A stretch of DNA of 64,000 bases from Prevotella sp. (GCA_017623655.1 JAGAON010000007.1:62001-126000); one strand, 5' to 3'. Counted from the stretch's first letter, positions 27,636 to 38,432 are shown. The notes: generated from the sequence alone by a model not told the origin. A program made the numbers and translations.

Positions 27636-28265
27636 TCACCCAAGTATTATCAACAGTATGGCTGTCCAATGGGACATGGCACCAAAGAGTACGAAGACGT
27701 GCCAGATGGCGTGGTAATGGCGTTTGCTGTCGTATGCAAAGAAGTAGGTGCCAACGGTATATAATATCCCTTCCGAAAGGAGGGCGAGCAAAGCGAGGTT
27801 GGAAAGGCGCTCCACCACGGGTTGAGCCACAAGGACGACGCTCCATCCCATGATGAGATACAGAGCGAGCGAAAGACGTGGGTACTTGCCCATTGCGAGC
27901 AGTTTGTAGAATGTTCCGCCAATGACGATGAGCCACTGTATTGCGAATACGAGCCAGCCTAACCACCCGCCGATGACGGCGATGCAGATGGGTGTGTAGG
28001 AACAGGCTATCATGACGTAGATGCTGATATGATCGCATTTGCGCAGTATGTCCTTGGCTTTTCCCGGCCACACCCAGTGATAGACGGTGCTGGAAAGGAA
28101 CATGAGGAACATTCCCGCGATGAAGAAGATGATGCCCATGGTCCACTCCCACCCTAACTTTGCGGCCGGCCACACGAGCCATATTGACGAGAGTGCGAAG
28201 ACGGCACCGACCAGATGGGTCCATGTGTTGCCTTGCTCTTTATTGGAGGGTAATTTCTTTCTCAT
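27636..28265 (-). CDS. Hemolysin III family membrane protein (TrhA)
   Basis: 209 residues with seven predicted membrane helices. Conserved features of the PAQR/hemolysin III superfamily are visible: EQGNTWTHLVGAVFAL near the start, LSSTVYHWVWPGKAKDILRKCDHISIYVMIACSYTP, and HAIWHVFVLFGA at the end with likely metal-binding His. In other bacteria the family affects membrane energetics or fatty-acid sensing; hemolysis is not established here. It precedes the EVE-like/HNH gene. Confidence 0.88.
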   Translation of the reverse strand: MRKKLPSNKEQGNTWTHLVGAVFALSSIWLVWPAAKLGWEWTMGIIFFIAGMFLMFLSSTVYHWVWPGKAKDILRKCDHISIYVMIACSYTPICIAVIGGWLGWLVFAIQWLIVIGGTFYKLLAMGKYPRLSLALYLIMGWSVVLVAQPVVERLSNLALLALLSEGILYTVGTYFFAYDSKRHYHAIWHVFVLFGAMSHWTAILLIILG

Positions 28266-28310
28266 GTTCTTTTGTTGTTATATCTGCGATATTTGTAGTA
28301 TGACAAAACT

Positions 28311-28350
28311 AAAAAATCCCTCACCACGGTTTGCATGGTAAGGGATTTTT
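28311..28350 (-). terminator. Terminator of the ribosomal gene cluster
   Basis: AAAAATCCCT...ACCA pairs with TGGT-AAGGGATTTTT: a strong stem with A/T-rich flanks on both sides, 44 nt after the rplQ stop. It can act in both directions, but only the minus-strand cluster needs it. Confidence 0.85.
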
Positions 28351-28393
28351 ATTGAGAGTGTAAAATTTACAACCTTTGTATCTCCAAGGCTCT

Positions 28394-28882
28394 TTATTCT
28401 GCGGCAGCCTCTGCTGTCTCTGTTGCCTCCGCTGCCGGAACTTCTGCTACTTCGGTAGCTGCGGCTGCCTTCTTGCCTGCACGGCGGGTCTTCTTCGCTG
28501 CCTTTGGTGCTTTTGCCATTGCCTCGTCGAAATCGACAAGCTCAATGAAAGCTACTTCTGCCGCGTCACCCTGACGTGTGCCGAGCTTGATAATACGTGT
28601 GTAGCCACCGGGACGGTCGCCTACCTTTGGTGCAACAACACCGAAAAGTTCTTTGATGGCAAACTTGTTCTGGAGATGGCTGAAAACAACACGACGGTTG
28701 TTTGTGGTGTCTTCCTTTGAACGTGTGATCAGTGGCTCAACGTACTTCTTCAAAGCCTTGGCCTTGGCTACGGTCGTAGTGATTCTTTTGTGCATTATCA
28801 GGGATATTGCCATGTTTGCAAGCATAGCACCACGATGAGATGCAGTACGGCCGAGATGGTTAAATTTCTTATTGTGTCTCAT
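28394..28882 (-). CDS. rplQ: 50S ribosomal protein L17
   Basis: Large-subunit protein near the exit tunnel. The N-terminus [25 protein letters not shown] is the L17 signature. The 162 residues include a C-terminal extension of about 40 residues made almost wholly of Ala, Glu, Thr, Val and Lys, longer than the 115-130 residue core and typical of Bacteroidales. It is the last gene of the alpha-type part of the cluster, 59 nt after rpoA. Confidence 0.97.
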   Translation of the reverse strand: MRHNKKFNHLGRTASHRGAMLANMAISLIMHKRITTTVAKAKALKKYVEPLITRSKEDTTNNRRVVFSHLQNKFAIKELFGVVAPKVGDRPGGYTRIIKLGTRQGDAAEVAFIELVDFDEAMAKAPKAAKKTRRAGKKAAAATEVAEVPAAEATETAEAAAE

Positions 28883-28941
28883 TTTGTTTTTTACTTTTTA
28901 GCCAGTGGTTTTCTTTCTGCACACAACAGTGCAGGAAGAAC

Positions 28942-29934
28942 CTAATCCTGATTAAGTTTATACTTTGAAATGTCAGTTCCAAACGACAGATTCAGACTCT
29001 CGAGCAAATCATCAAGCTCTGAAAGCGATTTCTTACCAAAGTTGCGGAACTTCAAGAGGTCAGTCTTGTTGTACTGTACGAGGTCGCCGAGGGTATCGAC
29101 ATCAGCGGCTTTAAGGCAGTTGAGGGCACGAACGCTGAGGTTCATGTCAACAAGGCGTGTCTTGAGAAGCTGACGCATGTGGAGTACTTCCTCGTCGAAG
29201 TCCTGATTTACATCCAAGCCTGTATCCTCAAACTGTATCTTCTCGTCGGAGAAGAGCATGAAATGATAGATCAGAATCTTGGCAGCCTCTTTCAGTGCCT
29301 CCTTTGGGTGTATGGAACCGTCCGTCGTTATTTCCAGCACGAGCTTGTCGTAGTCGGTCTTCTGCTCGACACGTGTCGGCTCCACTGCGAACTTAACGTT
29401 ACGGATTGGGGTGTAGATAGAATCGATGGCGATTGAGTTGACATCGGTGCAGTACTCGCGGTTCTCATCTGCAGGTACGTAACCACGACCTTTGTTGATG
29501 GTGAGAGTAATCTGCATAGAGGCCTTTGAATCTAAATGACAAATCACCAAATCGGGGTTTAACACTTCAAATCCAGTCAGATACTTATTTATATCGCCTG
29601 CCTTGAACTCGGTAGAGTTTTCAACAGTGATAGTAACTTTCTCATTCTCGAATTCTTCTACTACTTGCTTGAATCTTACTTGCTTCAAATTCAAGATGAT
29701 ATTTGTCACATCTTCCTTGGCACCCGGGACAGAAGAGAACTCCTGCTCTACACCTTCAATACGGATGGTATTGATGGCATAGCCCTCAAGGGAAGAAAGA
29801 AGGATGCGGCGCAGGGCGTTGCCTATGGTAACACCGAAGCCCGGCTCCAACGGACGGAATTCGAACTTGCCGAATCTGTCTGTTGATTCCAACATCACGA
29901 CTTTGTCAGGTTTTTGAAATGCTAATATCGCCAT
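28942..29934 (-). CDS. rpoA: RNA polymerase alpha subunit
   Basis: 330 residues: N-terminal assembly domain ([26 protein letters not shown]) and C-terminal DNA- and activator-binding domain ([41 protein letters not shown]). Full length and intact. Lies between rpsD and rplQ as in other bacteria. Confidence 0.98.
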   Translation of the reverse strand: MAILAFQKPDKVVMLESTDRFGKFEFRPLEPGFGVTIGNALRRILLSSLEGYAINTIRIEGVEQEFSSVPGAKEDVTNIILNLKQVRFKQVVEEFENEKVTITVENSTEFKAGDINKYLTGFEVLNPDLVICHLDSKASMQITLTINKGRGYVPADENREYCTDVNSIAIDSIYTPIRNVKFAVEPTRVEQKTDYDKLVLEITTDGSIHPKEALKEAAKILIYHFMLFSDEKIQFEDTGLDVNQDFDEEVLHMRQLLKTRLVDMNLSVRALNCLKAADVDTLGDLVQYNKTDLLKFRNFGKKSLSELDDLLESLNLSFGTDISKYKLNQD

Positions 29935-29948
29935 TATTAACTTAATGA

Positions 29949-30554
29949 TTATTTAGAGTACAACTCAACGATTAACTGTTCTTTGATATTCTCCGGAATG
30001 TCTGCACGCTCCGGACGATGGAGGAACTTACCGCTCTTGGTAGCGTTGTCCCACTCTATCCAAGGGTACTTGCTGTGATTGAAACCTGCAAGGGCGTCAT
30101 TTATCACTTCAAGAGACTTGGATTTCTCACGAACAGCAATAACCTGACCAGGCTTTACCTGGAAAGATGCAATGCCTACTACATTGCCATCAACGGTGAT
30201 GTGCTTGTGACCTACAAGCTGACGAGCTGCACGACGTGTGGGAGCGATTCCGAGACGGAACACCACATTGTCGAGACGGCTTTCGAGGAGCTGAAGAAGA
30301 ACCTCACCTGTTACGCCGTCAGCCTTAGCGGCCTTTTCGAACATATTACGGAACTGACGCTCAAGTACGCCGTATGTGTACTTGGCTTTCTGCTTCTCCG
30401 CCAACATGACACCATACTCAGAGGTCTTGCGACGACGGTTGTTGCCATGCTGTCCAGGAGCGAAGTTTCTCTTGGACAAAACTTTTTCTTTACCGAGGAT
30501 GGTTTCACCAAAACGACGGTCGATTCTTGATTTCGGGCCTGTATATCTTGCCAT
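29949..30554 (-). CDS. rpsD: 30S ribosomal protein S4
   Basis: 201 residues with the S4 domain ([30 protein letters not shown]) and the N-terminal [16 protein letters not shown]. It is a primary 16S rRNA binder, and in other bacteria it represses its operon through a leader. It lies 14 nt before rpoA. Confidence 0.98.
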   Translation of the reverse strand: MARYTGPKSRIDRRFGETILGKEKVLSKRNFAPGQHGNNRRRKTSEYGVMLAEKQKAKYTYGVLERQFRNMFEKAAKADGVTGEVLLQLLESRLDNVVFRLGIAPTRRAARQLVGHKHITVDGNVVGIASFQVKPGQVIAVREKSKSLEVINDALAGFNHSKYPWIEWDNATKSGKFLHRPERADIPENIKEQLIVELYSK

Positions 30555-30591
30555 AATATCTTATGAAAACTTTTTAATGAATGAGAAATGA

Positions 30592-30981
30592 TTATACGCG
30601 ACGGCGCTTTGGAGGACGACAGCCGTTGTGTGGTAGTGGTGTTACGTCAACAATCTCCATCACCTCTATGCCACTGCTGTGACATGCGCGGATGGCGCTT
30701 TCACGTCCATTGCCCGGACCTTTAACGTATGCCTTAACCTTGCGCAGACCAAGATCGTATGCTACCTTGGCGCAGTCTGCCGCAGCCATCTGGGCTGCGT
30801 ATGGGGTATTCTTCTTGCTACCACGGAAACCCATCTTGCCCGCAGAAGACCAGGAGATCACCTGTCCCTCTGAGTTTGCAAGGCTCACGATGATATTGTT
30901 GAAGGAACTATGAACGTGAAGCTGACCGATAGCGTCAACCTTTACATTTCTCTTCTTGTTTGTTGCTTGTTTCTTTGCCAT
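30592..30981 (-). CDS. rpsK: 30S ribosomal protein S11
   Basis: 129 residues with [26 protein letters not shown]..., [17 protein letters not shown] and the conserved end [18 protein letters not shown]. It helps form the platform of the small subunit. Confidence 0.98.
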   Translation of the reverse strand: MAKKQATNKKRNVKVDAIGQLHVHSSFNNIIVSLANSEGQVISWSSAGKMGFRGSKKNTPYAAQMAAADCAKVAYDLGLRKVKAYVKGPGNGRESAIRACHSSGIEVMEIVDVTPLPHNGCRPPKRRRV

Positions 30982-31070
30982 GACTTGTTAGTTTTTTCAA
31001 AGTTAATGATTCAGATCTCGAATGAGATAAGAACATCGAAATTCTTAATTACCGATTCTTAATCCTTTAA

Positions 31071-31451
31071 TTACTTTGTGGCCTTCTTTTTGTTAGCAAC
31101 AGTCTTTTTCTTACCCTTACGGGTACGTGCGTTGTTCTTGGTGCTCTGACCACGAACAGGAAGACCATTACGATGACGGATGCCACGGTAGCAGCCAATA
31201 TCCATCAGACGCTTGATGTTCAACTGGATCTCAGAACGGAGATCACCTTCTACTTTGTACTCAGCGCCGATAATTTCGCGGATCTTGGCAGCCTGGTCAT
31301 CACTCCACTCGCAGACCTTCAGGTCGCGGCTTACACCAGCCTTATCCAATATCTTTGCTGAACTACTTCGACCTATACCGTAAACATAGGTCAATGCGAT
31401 TTCGCCACGCTTGTTCTGGGGCAAATCTACTCCAACAATTCTTATTGCCAT
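31071..31451 (-). CDS. rpsM: 30S ribosomal protein S13
   Basis: 126 residues: [24 protein letters not shown] at the start, [26 protein letters not shown] in the rRNA-binding part, and a Lys-rich tail that reaches towards the P-site tRNA. An 89-nt gap separates it from rpsK and a 133-nt gap from rpmJ. Confidence 0.98.
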   Translation of the reverse strand: MAIRIVGVDLPQNKRGEIALTYVYGIGRSSSAKILDKAGVSRDLKVCEWSDDQAAKIREIIGAEYKVEGDLRSEIQLNIKRLMDIGCYRGIRHRNGLPVRGQSTKNNARTRKGKKKTVANKKKATK

Positions 31452-31511
31452 AATTGATTGTAAATGAATAAAACTTGTTTAATTACCTAAATATCCTAAA
31501 AATCGGAGTTG

Positions 31512-31519
31512 CAAAGGTA
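31512..31519 (-). promoter_or_regulatory. Possible internal promoter before rpsM
   Basis: TACCTTTG on the minus strand lies in the 133-nt gap between rpmJ and rpsM, the longest inner gap but one. No clear TTG stands 19-21 nt upstream. If active, it would give rpsM-rpsK-rpsD-rpoA-rplQ its own start. Confidence 0.45.
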
Positions 31520-31584
31520 CAAATATTATTGCATCAGCCGAAATTATTTAACATTAGGTACAAACCTTTAACTTTTAATAAAAT

Positions 31585-31701
31585 TTAACCCTGACGAAGC
31601 TTAAACTTGGGGTTCTTCTTGTTGATTACGAAAAGACGACCTTTACGACGAACGATAACGCAGTCAGGAGTACGTTTCTTCAATGATGCTTTTGTCTTCA
31701 T
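31585..31701 (-). CDS. rpmJ: 50S ribosomal protein L36
   Basis: 38 residues, too short for most gene lists. It starts [20 protein letters not shown] and ends NPKFKLRQG, the L36 pattern. Only one Cys remains in the usual zinc-finger region, so this is the zinc-free (C-minus) type. Lies between infA and rpsM, its usual place. Confidence 0.96.
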   Translation of the reverse strand: MKTKASLKKRTPDCVIVRRKGRLFVINKKNPKFKLRQG

Positions 31702-31737
31702 CTTAATTCTTATATTATAATAATACCTAAATGTATG

Positions 31738-31956
31738 TTATTTATATCTGAAACTGATGCGTCCCTTGGTCAAGTCATACGGACTCATTTCAACCTTCAC
31801 CTTGTCACCGGGAAGAATCTTTATATAATGCATTCTCATCTTGCCGGATATGTGTGCAACAATTTGCACTCCGTTTTCAAGTTCTACACGGAACATCGCA
31901 TTGCTCAATGCCTCGATGATTGTACCGTCCTGTTCTATAGCAGACTGTTTTGCCAT
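31738..31956 (-). CDS. infA: Translation initiation factor IF-1
   Basis: 72 residues, one OB fold: [57 protein letters not shown]. Binds the A site of the small subunit during initiation. Located between map and rpmJ. Confidence 0.98.
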   Translation of the reverse strand: MAKQSAIEQDGTIIEALSNAMFRVELENGVQIVAHISGKMRMHYIKILPGDKVKVEMSPYDLTKGRISFRYK

Positions 31957-31995
31957 AATGTTTTTGGGTTACGCTATTGTTGTCCTTATTATATA

Positions 31996-32790
31996 TTATA
32001 TATGTAATGTCTTTTCTATTTCTGTGAATGATGAGAGTATGTCTGCTTTTCCATTGCGAATAGCCACGGTATGCTCATAATGAGCCGCAGACTTGTTGTC
32101 TCGTGTGACAATGGACCATCGGTCTGATGATAGCCATATTTGTCTTTTCCCCATTGTTATCATGGGTTCTATCGCGATGCACATGCCGGATTTCAACTTT
32201 GCGCCGTTACCTTTTTTCCCGTAATTGGGTATTTGTGGTTCTTCGTGCATTTCCCGGCCTATCCCATGTCCCGTCAGTTCCCTGACAACGCCATAGCCTC
32301 TTTGCTCGCAATAATCTTGCACTGCTTGTCCTATATCTCCGACATGATTGCCATGTACTGCTTGTTCTATGCCTTTATATAGGCTTTCCTTGGTGGTCAG
32401 AAGCAATGTTTTCAATTCTTCTGAGATTTCCCCGACAGGAAAGGTATAAGCGGAATCACCATTGAAGCCATCCAAAAGTGTCCCACAGTCTATGGAGACG
32501 ATGTCTCCTTCCTTTAATATCTGATCCTCACTCGGAACTCCATGAACGACACACGCATTCACAGAAGTACAGATGCTCGCTGGAAAAGGACTCCCGTATG
32601 GATTGGGAAATCCCTTGAATGTCGGCACAGCGCCATGGTCACGTATGAACGTGTCTGCTATCTTGTCAAGATATGCAGTTGACACACCGGGGCGAATGTG
32701 CTTTGCAAGTTCACCAAGCGTGCTGCCAACCAAAAGATTGGCAGCCCGCATTAGTTCTATTTCTTCTTCCGTCTTCAGAAATATTGCCAT
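31996..32790 (-). CDS. map: Type I methionine aminopeptidase
   Basis: Removes the first Met from new proteins. The 264 residues hold the dinuclear-metal ligands in the usual order: SIDCGTLLDGFNGDSAYTF (two Asp), ELTGHGIGREMHEEP (His), then IAIEPMIT (Glu) and a final Glu near HYEHTVAI. It follows secY by 14 nt. Confidence 0.97.
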   Translation of the reverse strand: MAIFLKTEEEIELMRAANLLVGSTLGELAKHIRPGVSTAYLDKIADTFIRDHGAVPTFKGFPNPYGSPFPASICTSVNACVVHGVPSEDQILKEGDIVSIDCGTLLDGFNGDSAYTFPVGEISEELKTLLLTTKESLYKGIEQAVHGNHVGDIGQAVQDYCEQRGYGVVRELTGHGIGREMHEEPQIPNYGKKGNGAKLKSGMCIAIEPMITMGKRQIWLSSDRWSIVTRDNKSAAHYEHTVAIRNGKADILSSFTEIEKTLHI

Positions 32791-32804
32791 TCCAAGACTT
32801 CTGA

Positions 32805-34148
32805 TTAATATGCGCTGATTCCGTTAGCCTGTGGACGTGTGCGGCCAGAATTGAGAAGCCCGTCATAATGACGCATCATAAGATGTGACTCTATCTGCTG
32901 GAGGGTGTCAATGACTACACCAACCAAAATCAAGAGAGACGTTCCTCCAAAGAACTGGGCAAATCCCTGCTGCACGTTAAGTAATCCGGCAAGCGCAGGC
33001 ATTATCGCAATGAAAGCAATAAATAGAGAACCCGGCAATGTCAAGCGTGACATTATCTCCTCTATGTAATTGGCAGTATCATGACCGGGTTTTACTCCGG
33101 GAATGAAACCGTTATTACGCTTCATGTCTTCCGCCATCTGTGTTGGATTAAGCGTTATGGCTGTGTAGAAATATGTAAACGCTACAATCAACGCTACATA
33201 AACCACATTATACAGCAAACTGCTATTATCCAAAAGAGAACGCGCAAACCATCCAAGATTATCACTGCTGTACTGCACGATAGCCAAAGGAATGAACATC
33301 AGAGCCTGCGCAAAAATGATAGGCATCACGTTTGCAGCAAAAAGCTTGAGCGGAATATACTGCCGCGCACCTCCATACTGTGTAGCGCCTACTATTTTCT
33401 TCGCATACTGCACAGGTACCTTGCGTGTTCCCTGCACAAGAAGAATTGCGGCACAAACCACCGCATAAAGTATGAGAACCTCAGCAATGAACATTACAAG
33501 TCCACCTCCCGTTATGGCCGTGAAACGGCTGGTCACTTCCTGAATGAAGGACTGAGGAAGACGTGCGATGATACCTATCATAATGATAAGGGAAATGCCA
33601 TTGCCAACACCTTTATCGGTGATACGCTCACCAAGCCAGAGGATGAACATGGAACCTGCCGCAAGAATTATTGTGGCGGGGAATATAAACTCTGACCATG
33701 ACAGGCCTGACGCCAAAGCACCAGGAGACTGCATCTTAAGGTTCATAAGATAAGATGGCGCCTGAAAGAGCAGGATGGCTACTGTCAGGTAACGTGTGTA
33801 CTGCATAATCTTCTTACGTCCGCTTTCACCCTCACGCTGCATCTTCTGGAAAGAAGGTACGGCTATTGCCACCAACTGCATAACAATAGATGCAGAGATG
33901 TAAGGCATTATGCCGAGAGCGAAAATGGATGCATTGGAGAATGCACCGCCTGAGAACATATCGAGAAGCGACATAAGACCTCCCGCTGTCTGCTGCTGCA
34001 GCTTTTCGAGGTTTGCCGGGATGATACCGGGCAAAACCACGAAAGAGCCGAAACGGTAGATAGCGACAAAGAGAATCGTCACAAGAAGACGCATACGCAA
34101 GTCTTCAACTTTCCAACAGTTCTTCAGTGTCTCTATAAATTTCTTCAT
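32805..34148 (-). CDS. secY: Protein translocase subunit SecY
   Basis: 447 residues, ten membrane helices, the channel of the Sec system. Recognised by RFGSFVVLPGIIP, LGIMPYISASIVMQL, the cytoplasmic RKVPVQYAKKIVGA loop and TYFYTAITLNPTQMAEDMKRNNGFIPGVKPG. Between rplO and map, as is usual in this phylum. Confidence 0.98.
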   Translation of the reverse strand: MKKFIETLKNCWKVEDLRMRLLVTILFVAIYRFGSFVVLPGIIPANLEKLQQQTAGGLMSLLDMFSGGAFSNASIFALGIMPYISASIVMQLVAIAVPSFQKMQREGESGRKKIMQYTRYLTVAILLFQAPSYLMNLKMQSPGALASGLSWSEFIFPATIILAAGSMFILWLGERITDKGVGNGISLIIMIGIIARLPQSFIQEVTSRFTAITGGGLVMFIAEVLILYAVVCAAILLVQGTRKVPVQYAKKIVGATQYGGARQYIPLKLFAANVMPIIFAQALMFIPLAIVQYSSDNLGWFARSLLDNSSLLYNVVYVALIVAFTYFYTAITLNPTQMAEDMKRNNGFIPGVKPGHDTANYIEEIMSRLTLPGSLFIAFIAIMPALAGLLNVQQGFAQFFGGTSLLILVGVVIDTLQQIESHLMMRHYDGLLNSGRTRPQANGISAY

Positions 34149-34182
34149 TACTTTAGTTTTTACTCAAAGTAAAACAATATGC

Positions 34183-34629
34183 TTAGAGCACGACAACGTC
34201 GCCGCCGGCAGCCTTGATAGCTGCTTCCGCAGTTTTAGAGAAGGCGTTTGCCTCAACAGTAACCTTGGCTGTCAGTTCACCATTAGCAAGAACCTTTACA
34301 AGTTCCTTACCGTTGGTGACACCGGCTTTTACCAATTCAGCTATACCTATCTTCTCCACATTCATGCTTTCTGCTATCTTCTGGAGAGTAGAGAGGTTAA
34401 CTGGCAGGTATTCCTTGTGATTAATGTTTTTGAATCCGAACTTAGGCAGACGGCGCTGAAGTGGCATCTGACCACCTTCGAATCCTATTTTCCTCTTATA
34501 ACCAGAACGTGCCTTCGCTCCCTTGTGACCGCGAGTAGATGTACCACCCAATCCAGAACCGGGACCACGACCGATACGACGACGGGAATGGGTTGAACCG
34601 GCAGCTGGTTTCAAATTATTCAATTTCAT
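34183..34629 (-). CDS. rplO: 50S ribosomal protein L15
   Basis: 148 residues. The Gly/Arg-rich N-terminus (STHSRRRIGRGPGSGLGGTS) threads into 23S rRNA. The C-terminal globular part ends AAIKAAGGDVVVL. Confidence 0.97.
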   Translation of the reverse strand: MKLNNLKPAAGSTHSRRRIGRGPGSGLGGTSTRGHKGAKARSGYKRKIGFEGGQMPLQRRLPKFGFKNINHKEYLPVNLSTLQKIAESMNVEKIGIAELVKAGVTNGKELVKVLANGELTAKVTVEANAFSKTAEAAIKAAGGDVVVL

Positions 34630-34655
34630 AATCGTTCAGTTTTATGATATTAATA

Positions 34656-34832
34656 TTACTCTACAATCGTCACGAGGTGGTGCACCTTGCGAATCATACC
34701 GAGTGTTGATGGCGTAGCCTCTTTCTCCACTACTTGAGAAATCTTGCGAAGTCCCAATGACAGAAGAGTTCTTTTCTGGTCCGCAGAAGCGCCGATACGG
34801 CTCTTTATCTGCTTAATCTTTATTGTTGCCAT
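34656..34832 (-). CDS. rpmD: 50S ribosomal protein L30
   Basis: 58 residues, short of the usual listing limit: ATIKIKQIKSRIGASADQKR, LRKISQVVE, TLGMIRKVHHLVTIVE. Located between rpsE and rplO. It lies 26 nt before rplO. Confidence 0.96.
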   Translation of the reverse strand: MATIKIKQIKSRIGASADQKRTLLSLGLRKISQVVEKEATPSTLGMIRKVHHLVTIVE

Positions 34833-34851
34833 TATTATTACCTCCTTCTGT

Positions 34852-35358
34852 TTATCCGTTAAATACCTTGGTCATGCTGATGCCACGGTCATGAGCGACT
34901 GTATAAGCGTCACGCATTTCCGACAAGGCCTTGATAGTAGCCTTAACGAGGTTGTGGGGATTTGATGAGCCTTTTGACTTGGCAAGCACGTCTTTTACGC
35001 CGCAGCTTTCAAGCACGGCACGCATAGCACCACCACAAACCATTCCTGTACCGAGGGCTGCCGGCTTCAAGAAAACCTTGGCGCCACCGAAAGAGACCTC
35101 CATCTCATGAGGTATTGTACCTTTTATGACAGGAACCTTTACAAGATTCTTCTTGGCTGCGTCAGCGCCTTTGGCAATAGCCTGCTGCACTTCGCCGGCC
35201 TTACCAAGACCCCATCCGATAGTACCATTACCGTCACCAACAACGACAATAGCAGCGAATGTGAAGGTACGACCACCTTTCGTTACCTTGGTAACGCGGT
35301 TAATAGCAACCAGTTTGTCTTTCAATTCAACGTCACTATTTACTTTTACTTTATCCAT
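34852..35358 (-). CDS. rpsE: 30S ribosomal protein S5
   Basis: 168 residues from the ATG at 35358. A longer frame to 35409 would overlap the rplR end and has no family support. Signatures: [24 protein letters not shown] and the C-terminal [14 protein letters not shown]. Contributes to decoding accuracy. Confidence 0.97.
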   Translation of the reverse strand: MDKVKVNSDVELKDKLVAINRVTKVTKGGRTFTFAAIVVVGDGNGTIGWGLGKAGEVQQAIAKGADAAKKNLVKVPVIKGTIPHEMEVSFGGAKVFLKPAALGTGMVCGGAMRAVLESCGVKDVLAKSKGSSNPHNLVKATIKALSEMRDAYTVAHDRGISMTKVFNG

Positions 35359-35371
35359 TGCTATAAATCGT

Positions 35372-35716
35372 TTAGAAATTAAGACCACCTTCACGTGCTG
35401 CATCGGCAAGAGCCTTTACACGTCCGTGATAGAGATAGCCGTTACGGTCAAATACTACAGCTGTCACACCTGCTGCTTTAGCCTTCTCTGCAAGGAGAGC
35501 GCCAACTTTCTGAGCCTGCTCTATTTTTGGCATAGCTTCAAAGCCGAGTGAAGATGCGGAAGTGATAGTCTGTCCGTTAACATCATTAATAACCTGAGCG
35601 TAAATCTGCTTGTTGCTGCGGAACACACTGAGACGTGGACGCTCAGCTGTACCGTTAACATTCTTACGAACTCTATACTTGATTTTAATTCGTCTTTCTA
35701 CTTTCTTTGTTGTCAT
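35372..35716 (-). CDS. rplR: 50S ribosomal protein L18
   Basis: 114 residues: [35 protein letters not shown], then a C-terminal [24 protein letters not shown]. Binds 5S rRNA. Follows rplF and precedes rpsE. Confidence 0.98.
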   Translation of the reverse strand: MTTKKVERRIKIKYRVRKNVNGTAERPRLSVFRSNKQIYAQVINDVNGQTITSASSLGFEAMPKIEQAQKVGALLAEKAKAAGVTAVVFDRNGYLYHGRVKALADAAREGGLNF

Positions 35717-35734
35717 AGTCGCGATGTATTAAAA

Positions 35735-36301
35735 TTACTTAGCTGAAGCTGACTTGCCAGACTTTCTGCGGATAACCTCACCCTGGAACAGGATACCTTT
35801 ACCCTTATACGGTTCCGGCTTACGGAAAGAACGAATCTTAGCACAAATGAGTCCTATCAACTGTTTGTCCGCAGATTCAAGAATGAGAAGCGGATTCTGG
35901 TTACGCTCAGACTTAGTCTCAACCTTAACCTCCTTTGGAAGCTCGATAAATATCGGGTGAGTGTAACCGAGTGAGAACTCGATGAGGTTGCCCTTGTTAG
36001 AAACACGATAACCTACACCTACAAGTTCCAGCACTTTCTTGTAACCTTCGCTTACACCTACAACCATGTTGTTGACAAGCGCACGGTAAAGACCATGGAA
36101 AGCCTGCTTCTGCTTTACGTTAACCGGACTATTCTCGTCAACCTCGAATGTAATCTGATTATCTTCAATCTTTACGATAATAGAAGAGTCAACCTTCTGT
36201 GAGAGTTCACCCTTGGGCCCTTTCACTGAAATAACGCCACCATTGTTGGTAACTGTTACACCAGCAGGGATACTAATTGGCAATTTACCTATTCTTGACA
36301 T
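35735..36301 (-). CDS. rplF: 50S ribosomal protein L6
   Basis: 188 residues from ATG 36301 (MSRIGKLPISIPAGV). A frame to 36331 runs into rpsH and lacks family support. C-terminus KPEPYKGKGILFQGEVIRRKSGKSASAK is the L6 signature (PEPYKGKGI). Confidence 0.98.
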   Translation of the reverse strand: MSRIGKLPISIPAGVTVTNNGGVISVKGPKGELSQKVDSSIIVKIEDNQITFEVDENSPVNVKQKQAFHGLYRALVNNMVVGVSEGYKKVLELVGVGYRVSNKGNLIEFSLGYTHPIFIELPKEVKVETKSERNQNPLLILESADKQLIGLICAKIRSFRKPEPYKGKGILFQGEVIRRKSGKSASAK

Positions 36302-36315
36302 ATTCAATCCTCCAA

Positions 36316-36711
36316 TTAATATACATAGCAAAGCACCTCACCACCTATTTTCAGGTCTGAAGCCTCTTTGTTAGTCATTACACCCTTGGAAGTGGACAAT
36401 ATAGCAATGCCCAATCCGTTGATAACACGCGGCATATCCTTGTAGCCGGTGTACTTACGCAAACCGGGAGTGGATACACGCTTCAAGCACTTGATAGCGT
36501 TCTTCTTTGTAACGGGATCATACTTGAGAGCTACTTTGATGGCTCCCTGCGGGCCGTCCTCGATGAACTTGTAGTTCAGGATGTAACCCTTTTCGAAGAG
36601 AATCTTTGTGATTTCTTTCTTCAGATTTGACGCAGGCACCTCAACCACGCGATGATGAGCCATGATTGCGTTCCTGAGTCTTGTCAGATAATCTGCTATT
36701 GGATCTGTCAT
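36316..36711 (-). CDS. rpsH: 30S ribosomal protein S8
   Basis: 131 residues: MTDPIADYLTRLRNAIMAHHR at the start and GLGIAILSTSKGVMTNKEASDLKIGGEVLCYVY at the end. In proteobacteria S8 also represses the spc operon by binding the rplE region. A 144-nt gap precedes it, the largest inside the cluster, and contains a small TTCCT-gaa-AAGGAA hairpin. Confidence 0.98.
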   Translation of the reverse strand: MTDPIADYLTRLRNAIMAHHRVVEVPASNLKKEITKILFEKGYILNYKFIEDGPQGAIKVALKYDPVTKKNAIKCLKRVSTPGLRKYTGYKDMPRVINGLGIAILSTSKGVMTNKEASDLKIGGEVLCYVY

Positions 36712-36855
36712 AAAAATTAGTTAATTAATCGGGGCTGTCCCGACAATATTAATTAAAAATAGAAAAATCTTTTTTCATTCAGGCAAAGAGGTTGCAAGGT
36801 TTCCTTTTCAGGAATATCCTTACACCTTTAAGCCTTGGATGGGGATTCCCCTCAC

Positions 36856-37158
36856 TTACCAACTTGCCTTCTTCACACCGGGAATGAGGCCGGCGGAAGC
36901 CATCTCACGGAACTGGATACGTGAAATGCCGAACTGGCGAATGTATCCTTTCGGACGTCCTGTCACCTTACAGCGGTTGTGAAGACGGATAGGATTGGCA
37001 TTCTTCGGTATAGCTTGAAGAGCGCGAGCAGCTTCATAGCGCTCAGCAGGATCCTCTGAGGTAGCGATAACCTTCTTCAAAGCCGCACGCTTTTCAGCGA
37101 AACGGGCAACGAGCTTGGCGCGTTTTACCTCACGAGCTTTCATTGATTCTTTTGCCAT
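36856..37158 (-). CDS. rpsN: 30S ribosomal protein S14
   Basis: 100 residues, the long zinc-free type: no CxxC pairs in the C-terminal half, where [43 protein letters not shown] is the signature. Located between rplE and rpsH. Confidence 0.97.
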   Translation of the reverse strand: MAKESMKAREVKRAKLVARFAEKRAALKKVIATSEDPAERYEAARALQAIPKNANPIRLHNRCKVTGRPKGYIRQFGISRIQFREMASAGLIPGVKKASW

Positions 37159-37171
37159 AGTTATCTTTTAC

Positions 37172-37717
37172 TTAAGCGTTTTTGAATGGAAGGCCAAATG
37201 CCTTGAGAAGTGCGAAGCCCTCTTCATCAGTGTTGGCTGTTGTTACGAAGGTAATGTTCATACCCTGTATGCGGTCGATACCATCGAGGTTGATCTCTGG
37301 GAATATTATCTGCTCCTGTATTCCGAGGGTATAGTTTCCGCGGCCATCGAGCTTTGCCTGAATACCCTTGAAGTCACGGATACGCGGAAGTGCCACACGC
37401 ACGAGTTTCTCAAGGAACTCGTACATACGCTCACGGCGCAATGTCACCATGACACCGATAGGCATTTTCTTACGGAGCTTGAAGTTGGCGATATCTTTCT
37501 TTGAGTATGTGGCAACAGCCTTCTGGCCTGTTATTGCCGTAACCTCATTGATGGCGACATCTATAATCTTCTTGTCCTGGGTAGCGTCACCGAGACCCAT
37601 GTTGACAACAATCTTCTTCAAGACAGGAATCTGCATTGCGGAAGAGTAGTTAAACTGCTTCTGCAGTTCAGGAGCAATCGTCTCCTTATAAACTTTTTTT
37701 AACTGAGCTGTATCCAT
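37172..37717 (-). CDS. rplE: 50S ribosomal protein L5
   Basis: 181 residues. [45 protein letters not shown] and [27 protein letters not shown]. Part of the 5S particle. Its start overlaps the rplX stop by one base (TAATG). Confidence 0.98.
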   Translation of the reverse strand: MDTAQLKKVYKETIAPELQKQFNYSSAMQIPVLKKIVVNMGLGDATQDKKIIDVAINEVTAITGQKAVATYSKKDIANFKLRKKMPIGVMVTLRRERMYEFLEKLVRVALPRIRDFKGIQAKLDGRGNYTLGIQEQIIFPEINLDGIDRIQGMNITFVTTANTDEEGFALLKAFGLPFKNA

Positions 37718-38034
37718 TACTTGATTTCCTCCCCTGACTTTTTAGAGATACGTACGACATTCTTTCCTTCATGTTTGATAGACACACGGGTAGCCTTGCC
37801 GCTCTTTGGATCAATGAGGCTCAAGTTAGAGATATGGATAGGAGCCTCCTGTTTTACGATACCACCCTGAGGGTTCTTTGCAGAGGGCTTGGTGCTCTTT
37901 GATACCATATTGATACCCTCAACGATAGCGCGCTGCTCCTCTACGAGGACCTTCTGCACTGTTCCCTTCTTGCCTTTGTCGCGGCCAGTGAGAACAATCA
38001 CGGTATCGCCTTTTCTAATATGTAACTTACTCAT
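37717..38034 (-). CDS. rplX: 50S ribosomal protein L24
   Basis: 105 residues with the KOW motif ([21 protein letters not shown]). One of the early assembly initiators of the large subunit. Ends on the first base shared with rplE. Confidence 0.98.
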   Translation of the reverse strand: MSKLHIRKGDTVIVLTGRDKGKKGTVQKVLVEEQRAIVEGINMVSKSTKPSAKNPQGGIVKQEAPIHISNLSLIDPKSGKATRVSIKHEGKNVVRISKKSGEEIK

Positions 38035-38063
38035 TACTTTATTAATTCTTTAAGTGTGAAAAA

Positions 38064-38429
38064 CTAAAGTACCTCAGGTGCGAGAGAAACGACCTTCATG
38101 TTAACGGCACGGAGTTCGCGGGCAACAGGGCCGAAAATACGGCTGCCGCGGAGCTCGCCTGCGTTGTTGAGGAGGACACAAGCATTGTCATCGAAACGGA
38201 TGTAAGAACCGTCCTGACGACGGATTTCCTTCTTTGTACGAACGATGAGAGCCTTAGATACTGCACCTTTTTTCAAATCACTTGATGCGATGACATTCTT
38301 GACAGCAACGACAATAACGTCACCTACGCTTGCGTAACGACGGCGAGTGCCACCGAGGACACGGATGCAAAGAGCCTCACGGGCGCCGCTGTTATCACAT
38401 ACTGTAAGTCTTGATTCTGCCTGTATCAT
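38064..38429 (-). CDS. rplN: 50S ribosomal protein L14
   Basis: 121 residues: [38 protein letters not shown] and [13 protein letters not shown]. Sits at the subunit interface. The rpsQ stop is 3 nt upstream. Confidence 0.98.
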   Translation of the reverse strand: MIQAESRLTVCDNSGAREALCIRVLGGTRRRYASVGDVIVVAVKNVIASSDLKKGAVSKALIVRTKKEIRRQDGSYIRFDDNACVLLNNAGELRGSRIFGPVARELRAVNMKVVSLAPEVL

Positions 38430-38432
38430 ATT